This document shows, one piece after another, positions 59,298 to 64,000 of a DNA stretch of 64,000 nt (its first letter is position 1; every line of letters begins with the position of its first letter). The notes under the pieces were generated by a model that had not been told where the DNA came from, ran no database searches, and saw only the letters and a list, made by a program, of their open reading frames with translations. A program made the translations under genes and the position numbers. This stretch comes from Ancylobacter polymorphus (GTDB lineage Bacteria; Pseudomonadota; Alphaproteobacteria; Rhizobiales; Xanthobacteraceae), in contig NZ_CP083239.1 in assembly GCF_022836935.1 (NCBI RefSeq), positions 2,370,001 to 2,434,000 on the forward strand, in the 5' to 3' direction.

Positions 59298-62200
59298 ATG
59301 AGCATGGACGCGCCGCGCCGCCATCCCCGGCTGTTCTCGATTCCCTCCTCCGCGCCCTTCGTTGCGGTGCTGGCCGACGCGTTGCTCGACGGGGTGCTGG
59401 TCGAAGGCTTCGCCCCGCGCGGCGATCCGCTGCGCCTTGCCACCGCCACCGTCTATCTGCCGACCCGCCGCGCCGGGCGCCTGCTGGCCGAGGCGCTGCG
59501 CCAGCGCATGGGGGCGGGGGTGACGCTGCTGCCGCGCATCGTGCCGGTCGGCGATGTCGACGAGGACGCGCTGGCCTTCGCCGAGACCTTCACCGATCCG
59601 CCGCGTGCCGTGCCGCCGACGACCCGCCGGCTGGCGCTGGCGAGCCTGATCCGGCTGTGGCGGCGGGCGCTGGCGGGCGATGACGGGCGCACCGCCGTCG
59701 CCGCCGGTCCGGGCGCGGAATTCGCCCTCGCCGACGAACTGGCGCGGCTGATCGATGAGATGGCGGCGCAGGAAGTGCCGTGGGAGCGGCTGGACACGCT
59801 GGTGCCCGGCGAACACGACCGCTACTGGGACATGGCGCTGGACTTCCTCAAGATCGCCCGCGCCTTCTGGCCCGGCTTCCTGGAAGAGCAGGGACAGGTG
59901 GACGCGGCGGTGCGGCGCGACCAGCTGATCGCCGCCGAGGCGGCGCGGCTGGCGAACACCGCCGAGGGCGGCCCGGTCATCGCCGCCGGCTCCACCGGCT
60001 CCATGCCCGCCACCGCCCGGCTGCTGGCGACGGTGGCGCATCTGCCGCGCGGCGCCGTGGTGCTGCCGGGGCTGGATTTCACGCTCGATGAGCCCTCCTG
60101 GGCGGGGCTGACTGACGAGGAGACCAGCGCCCCGAGCCACCCGCAATACGGCCTCGCCTTGCTGCTGAAGCGCCATATGCGCGTGGGGCGCGAGGCGGTG
60201 CGCGAACTGGCGCCCTCCGCCGCGCATGGCCGCGAGGCTCTTCTGTCCGAGGCGCTGCGCCCCGTCGCCTCCACCGAGCAATGGGCGAGCCTGTCCGACC
60301 GGCTCGGCCCCGCGGCCATCGACGCCGCGCTCGCCGAGGTGAGCGTGATCGAGGCGGAGGATGCGCGCGAGGAGGCGCTGGCCATCGCGCTGGCGCTGCG
60401 CGAGGTGCTGGAAGTGCCGGGCCGCACCGGCGCGCTCATCACCCCCGACCGTGACCTTGCACGGCGGGTGGCGGCGGAGCTGCTGCGCTTCGAGGTCGCC
60501 ATCGACGATTCCGCCGGCGAGCCGCTGTCCGAGAGCGGGCCGGGCCGCTTCGCCAGGCTGGTGGCGGATGCCTGCCGCGACGCGCTGGCGCCGCTGCCGC
60601 TTTCCGCCCTGTTGCGTCACCCGCTCGCCCGCTTCGGGCTGGAGCGCGCCCGCCTCGACGCCGGCGCCGACGCGCTGGAAATGATGGTGCTGCGCGGCCC
60701 CCGGCCGGCGGCCGGAGCGTCGGGGCTGACCGAGGCGGTGGCGGGGTTCAGCCCGTCCGATTTCCACCCGCGCGACCCGCGCGCCCGGTTGGGCGAGGAG
60801 CGCCGCACGCTGGCCGAGGCGCTCGCAAAACGCCTCGCCGCCGCCCTCGCGCCGCTGCTGGCGCTGGGGGAGGGGGAGCACCCCTTCGCCGCCCTGCTGG
60901 AGGCGCACCGCGCGGCCATAGCCGCCGCGTGGAACGGGCCGGAGGCCGACGGGCCCGGGATCGATTCCCCCGCCGAGGCGACGGCGCTGGCTGAACTCGC
61001 CCGCGCCTTCGAGGCGCTGGCGGAGGGCGCGGCGCATGCGCCCGCCATGACGCTGGCGGATTATGCCGCCGCACTGGTGCTGCTGCTCTCCAGCCAGCCG
61101 GTGCGCCCGCCGCTGGTGCCGGGCGCGCGGCTGCGCATTCTCGGGCCGCTGGAAGCGCGTCTCGTCGGCGTCGACCGCGTGGTGCTGGCCGGGCTGGTCG
61201 AGGGCACCTGGCCGAACGCCGTGCGTGCCGACCCCTGGCTCAGCCGGCCGATGCGCGCCGCGCTGGGGCTCGAAGCGCCGGAGCGGCGCATCGGCCTTTC
61301 CGCGCATGACTTCGCCCAAGGCTGCGGCGCGCCGGAACTGGTGCTGTCCTATCCGCGCAAGCTCGGCGGGGCGCCGACCGTGCCCTCGCGCTTTTTGCAG
61401 CGGTTGGCGGCGGTGAGCGGGGAGGCGCGCTGGAAGGCGGCCATCGCCCGGGGCGACCGCTTCCGCCGCCTCGCCGGCATCATCGAGGAGGAGCCGCCCG
61501 CCGCCCGCATCGCCCGGCCGGAGCCGGCGCCGCCGGTGGAACTGCGGCCGCGCCAGCTCAGCGTCACCGAGATCGAGACCTGGCTGCGCGACCCCTACAC
61601 CATCTATGCCCGCCATGTCCTTAGCCTCGCCCCGCTCGACGGGCTCGACGAGGCACCGGGCGCGGGGGAGCGCGGCAGCGCCATTCACGACGCGCTCGGC
61701 ACCTTCGCGCAGGCGTTCCCGGAGGCGTTGCCGGCGAATGCCGAGGCGGTGCTGCTGGATTATGGGCGCGCCGCCTTCGCGTCGCTGGAGCGCTTTCCCG
61801 CCGAGCACGCGCTGTGGTGGGCGCGTTTCGAGCGGCTGGTGCCGCGCCTCATCGGCTGGGAGCGCGCCCGGCGCACCCGGACCCGGCGGGTCTTCGCGGA
61901 GAAATATGGCCGGCTGGCCCTCGCCGGCGGGCGCTTCACCCTCACCGGCCGCGCCGACCGCATCGAACAATTGGCCGAGGGCGGACTGGCGATTCTCGAC
62001 TTCAAGACCGGCGCGGTGCCGACCGCCAAGCAGACGGCGGTGCATTATTCCCCGCAGCTGCCGCTGGAAGCGGCGATGGCGGCGGCCGGCTGCTTCCCCG
62101 ACGTGCCGGGCGAGGAGGCGGCCGGGCTCGCCTATATCAGGCTCGGCACGGCCGAGGTGAAGGAAGTGAACGCGGTGGACAAGGACAGCACCGCCGCCGG

Positions 62201-62369
62201 CCTCGCGAGCGACACGCTGGCGCGGCTGCAGACGCTGATCGCTGCCTTCGAGAATCCCTCGCGCGGCTATGCCTCGCTGGCGCGGCCGATGTTCGGCGGG
62301 CGCTATGGCGATTACGACCATCTGGCGCGGGCCAAGGAATGGTCCACCGGCGGGGAGGGCGAGGAATGA
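59298..62369 (+). CDS. addB: Double-strand break repair protein AddB
   Basis: The 1023-residue AddB subunit of the AddAB helicase-nuclease that processes double-strand ends for RecA. The N-terminal UvrD-like half (RLATATVYLPTRRAGRLLAE, LLPRIVPVGDVDEDALAF) is followed by a C-terminal RecB-family nuclease domain. Its catalytic DxK is in GLAILDFKTGAVPTAKQTAV, and the metal Glu helix in QLPLEAAMAAAG. The fold also has the alphaproteobacterial AddB segment LSVTEIETWLRDPYTIYARH. The ATG lies 30 bases after the murU stop, and its stop overlaps addA (ATGA). No Fe-S cysteine set as in Bacillus AddB is obvious. Confidence 0.93.
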   Translation: MSMDAPRRHPRLFSIPSSAPFVAVLADALLDGVLVEGFAPRGDPLRLATATVYLPTRRAGRLLAEALRQRMGAGVTLLPRIVPVGDVDEDALAFAETFTDPPRAVPPTTRRLALASLIRLWRRALAGDDGRTAVAAGPGAEFALADELARLIDEMAAQEVPWERLDTLVPGEHDRYWDMALDFLKIARAFWPGFLEEQGQVDAAVRRDQLIAAEAARLANTAEGGPVIAAGSTGSMPATARLLATVAHLPRGAVVLPGLDFTLDEPSWAGLTDEETSAPSHPQYGLALLLKRHMRVGREAVRELAPSAAHGREALLSEALRPVASTEQWASLSDRLGPAAIDAALAEVSVIEAEDAREEALAIALALREVLEVPGRTGALITPDRDLARRVAAELLRFEVAIDDSAGEPLSESGPGRFARLVADACRDALAPLPLSALLRHPLARFGLERARLDAGADALEMMVLRGPRPAAGASGLTEAVAGFSPSDFHPRDPRARLGEERRTLAEALAKRLAAALAPLLALGEGEHPFAALLEAHRAAIAAAWNGPEADGPGIDSPAEATALAELARAFEALAEGAAHAPAMTLADYAAALVLLLSSQPVRPPLVPGARLRILGPLEARLVGVDRVVLAGLVEGTWPNAVRADPWLSRPMRAALGLEAPERRIGLSAHDFAQGCGAPELVLSYPRKLGGAPTVPSRFLQRLAAVSGEARWKAAIARGDRFRRLAGIIEEEPPAARIARPEPAPPVELRPRQLSVTEIETWLRDPYTIYARHVLSLAPLDGLDEAPGAGERGSAIHDALGTFAQAFPEALPANAEAVLLDYGRAAFASLERFPAEHALWWARFERLVPRLIGWERARRTRTRRVFAEKYGRLALAGGRFTLTGRADRIEQLAEGGLAILDFKTGAVPTAKQTAVHYSPQLPLEAAMAAAGCFPDVPGEEAAGLAYIRLGTAEVKEVNAVDKDSTAAGLASDTLARLQTLIAAFENPSRGYASLARPMFGGRYGDYDHLARAKEWSTGGEGEE

Positions 62370-64000
62370 GCGACATCACCGACCTCGCCCCCGGCGCGCT
62401 GCGGGCGGCCACCGTGCTGCAGACCTCCGCCTCCGACCCCATGCTCTCGGCCTGGGTGTCGGCCAATGCCGGCTCGGGCAAGACCCATGTGCTGGCGCGA
62501 CGGGTGATCCGCCTGCTGATGCGGGGCGTGAAGCCGGGGCGCATTCTCTGCCTCACCTATACCAAGGCGGCGGCGGCCAACATGGCCAACCGCGTGCTCG
62601 GCGAATTGCGGCGCTGGACGACGCTGGACGACGAAGCGCTCGACGCCGAGATCGTCCGCACCGATGGCGGCGCGCCCGACCCGCTGCGCCGGGCGCAGGC
62701 GCGGCGGCTGTTCGCGCAGGCGCTGGAAACGCCGGGCGGGCTGAAGATCCAGACCATCCACGCCTTTTGCGGCGCGCTGCTGCACGCCTTCCCCTTCGAG
62801 GCCGGGGTGCCCGCCGGCTTCGGCGAGCTGGAGGAAGCGGCGCGGCTGGAACTGCTGGCGCGGGTGCGAGCGGAGGTGGTGCTGCAAGCCGCCGGCGCCC
62901 CGGCGAGCGACCTCGGTCAGGCGCTGGCGCTGATCGTCGCCCAGACCTCCGATGCCGGCATCAACGATCTGCTGAAGGAGCTGGTGGCGGATGCCCCGGC
63001 ACTCGCGGCGAGCGAGGACGATCTCGCCCGCGCCGTCGGGCTCGACGCGCCCATCGCCTCCGCCGATATCGAGCGGGCGATCATCGAAGCGGCGCTGATC
63101 CCGCGCGGGGCGTGGCTTGGGCTGGCGGAGGCGCTGCTGCTGGAAGGCGGCAATTGCGCCAAACGCGGCCAGGGCCTGCGCGCGGCCGTGCTGGCGCCGC
63201 CCGAGGCGGTGGCGGAGACCTATGCCGGCGTGTTTCTCAAAGAGGATGGCGAGCCTTATTCCGAGGGGCAGTTCGGCAATGCGGCGGCGCGGGCGAAATA
63301 CCCGCAATTGATCAATGAGCGCGACCGCATCGCCCCGCTGGCGCGCCAGCTTTCCGCCGCCCGCGCCTTCGAGCGCAGCCGGGCGGTGCTGATCCTCGGG
63401 CGCGAGGCGGCGCGGCGCTATGAGCGGGCCAAGGCGGCGCGCGGCGTGCTCGACTTCGCCGATCTCGTCAACGCCGCCCGCCGGCTGCTGGCCTCGGGCG
63501 CCTCGGCCTGGGTGCATTACAAGCTCGACCAGGGCATCGACCATGTGCTGCTGGACGAAGCGCAGGACACCAGCCCGGAGCAATGGGAGGTGATCCGCCC
63601 GCTGGTGGCCGAGTTTTTTGCGGGCGAAGGCGCGCGCGAGGACCGCCAGCTGCCGCGCACGCTGTTCGTGGTCGGCGACGAGAAGCAGTCGATCTTCTCG
63701 TTCCAGGGTGCGGATCCCCGCCGCTTCGACACGGTGCGGCGCGAATTCGAGGCGGCGGGCGGCGCCGGCTTCGTGCATGTGGAATTGCAGCACTCCTTCC
63801 GCTCGGCGCCGGGCATATTGGAGGCGGTGGACGCGGTGTTCGGTCGCGAGGCCTCCTATCGCGGCCTTTCCGCCGAAGCCAAGCCGCCGGTGCACGCGCC
63901 GATCCACGCCGCGCTGCCGGCGCTGGTGGAAATGTGGGAGCCGGAAGCGCCGAGCGAGAAGGTGGATGTCGACGCCTGGCAGCGCCCGCTCGACGCGCCC
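62366..64000 (+). CDS. addA: Double-strand break repair helicase AddA (3' end outside window)
   Basis: The first 545 residues of the AddA helicase-nuclease; the gene continues past the right edge. UvrD-family motifs are in order: Walker A SANAGSGKTHVLARRV, motif Ia LCLTYTKAAAANMANRVLGE, IQTIHAFCGALLHAFPFE, motif II VLLDEAQDTSPEQWEV, motif III LFVVGDEKQSIFSFQGADPR, and motif IV LQHSFRSAPGIL. The C-terminal nuclease lies outside. The start overlaps the addB stop by 4 bases. AddAB replaces RecBCD in this lineage. Confidence 0.95.
   Translation, partial: MSDITDLAPGALRAATVLQTSASDPMLSAWVSANAGSGKTHVLARRVIRLLMRGVKPGRILCLTYTKAAAANMANRVLGELRRWTTLDDEALDAEIVRTDGGAPDPLRRAQARRLFAQALETPGGLKIQTIHAFCGALLHAFPFEAGVPAGFGELEEAARLELLARVRAEVVLQAAGAPASDLGQALALIVAQTSDAGINDLLKELVADAPALAASEDDLARAVGLDAPIASADIERAIIEAALIPRGAWLGLAEALLLEGGNCAKRGQGLRAAVLAPPEAVAETYAGVFLKEDGEPYSEGQFGNAAARAKYPQLINERDRIAPLARQLSAARAFERSRAVLILGREAARRYERAKAARGVLDFADLVNAARRLLASGASAWVHYKLDQGIDHVLLDEAQDTSPEQWEVIRPLVAEFFAGEGAREDRQLPRTLFVVGDEKQSIFSFQGADPRRFDTVRREFEAAGGAGFVHVELQHSFRSAPGILEAVDAVFGREASYRGLSAEAKPPVHAPIHAALPALVEMWEPEAPSEKVDVDAWQRPLDAP

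Noticed and set aside
58359..62321. Very long open reading frame on the minus strand opposite addB and murU
   Set aside because: It is the antisense of GC-rich genes; the protein is rich in Arg/Gly/His/Gln without motifs, while the plus-strand frames have full AddB and MurU motifs.

Overview
The window is high-GC DNA from a chromosome of an alphaproteobacterium, most likely order Hyphomicrobiales and of a Xanthobacteraceae-like type (Ancylobacter, Starkeya, Xanthobacter). This is judged from gene content and gene order, not from a database search. Indicators are ubiE-ubiB-coaBC-dut, a DivL-type cell-cycle kinase beside tsaE-amgK-murU-addB-addA, a fused LivHM permease, FixJ-type regulators and an extensin-like protein. 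Both ends of the window cut genes: a yejA-like gene at the left and addA at the right.

Layout. 1-6.5 kb is a yejABEF-type peptide importer operon, split between yejE and yejF by a PIN-domain toxin-antitoxin pair. 6.5-16.5 kb is housekeeping: Nudix, NlpC/P60, MarR, leucyl aminopeptidase, histidine phosphatase, fabI, a J-protein, a lipoprotein, pdxH, an SDR and CorA. 16.8-25.2 kb holds cell-envelope and small-metabolite enzymes: an L,D-transpeptidase, a class III aminotransferase, an extensin-like protein, HAD and MBL hydrolases, a carbonic anhydrase, a DUF892 protein and an amidoligase with a possible 51-residue partner. A CHASE3 chemoreceptor follows.

27.7-29.6 kb is the main accessory scar. 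tRNA-Pro and tRNA-Gln genes are followed by an internally deleted type I restriction (hsdR) remnant and a broken tyrosine integrase. This is what is left of an element that used the 3' end of tRNA-Gln. Then come an HlyD/DUF1656/FUSC efflux operon, an alpha/beta hydrolase with a palindrome-rich promoter region, an AraC regulator whose ribosome binding site lies in a hairpin, a histidine kinase with a FixJ-type regulator and a stand-alone receiver, Dps, a GST and a second MarR. 39.7-44.3 kb is a branched-chain amino acid type ABC importer (livKHMGF).

44.4-64 kb continues with an EamA exporter and a GNAT, a lipoprotein, ubiE-ubiB, an unusual exported monohaem protein, coaBC-dut, an Rrf2 regulator with cysK, DivL, a TsaE-AmgK fusion with MurU (muropeptide recycling), and the AddAB recombination nuclease-helicase.

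Most of the window is ordinary chromosome. I found no CRISPR array, no complete mobile element, no rRNA and no recognisable new multi-gene system. The best second-look items are the RBS-sequestering hairpin of the AraC gene, the amidoligase plus small ORF pair, the monohaem protein inserted into the ubiB-coaBC junction, the Rrf2-cysK pairing and the tRNA-Gln scar.
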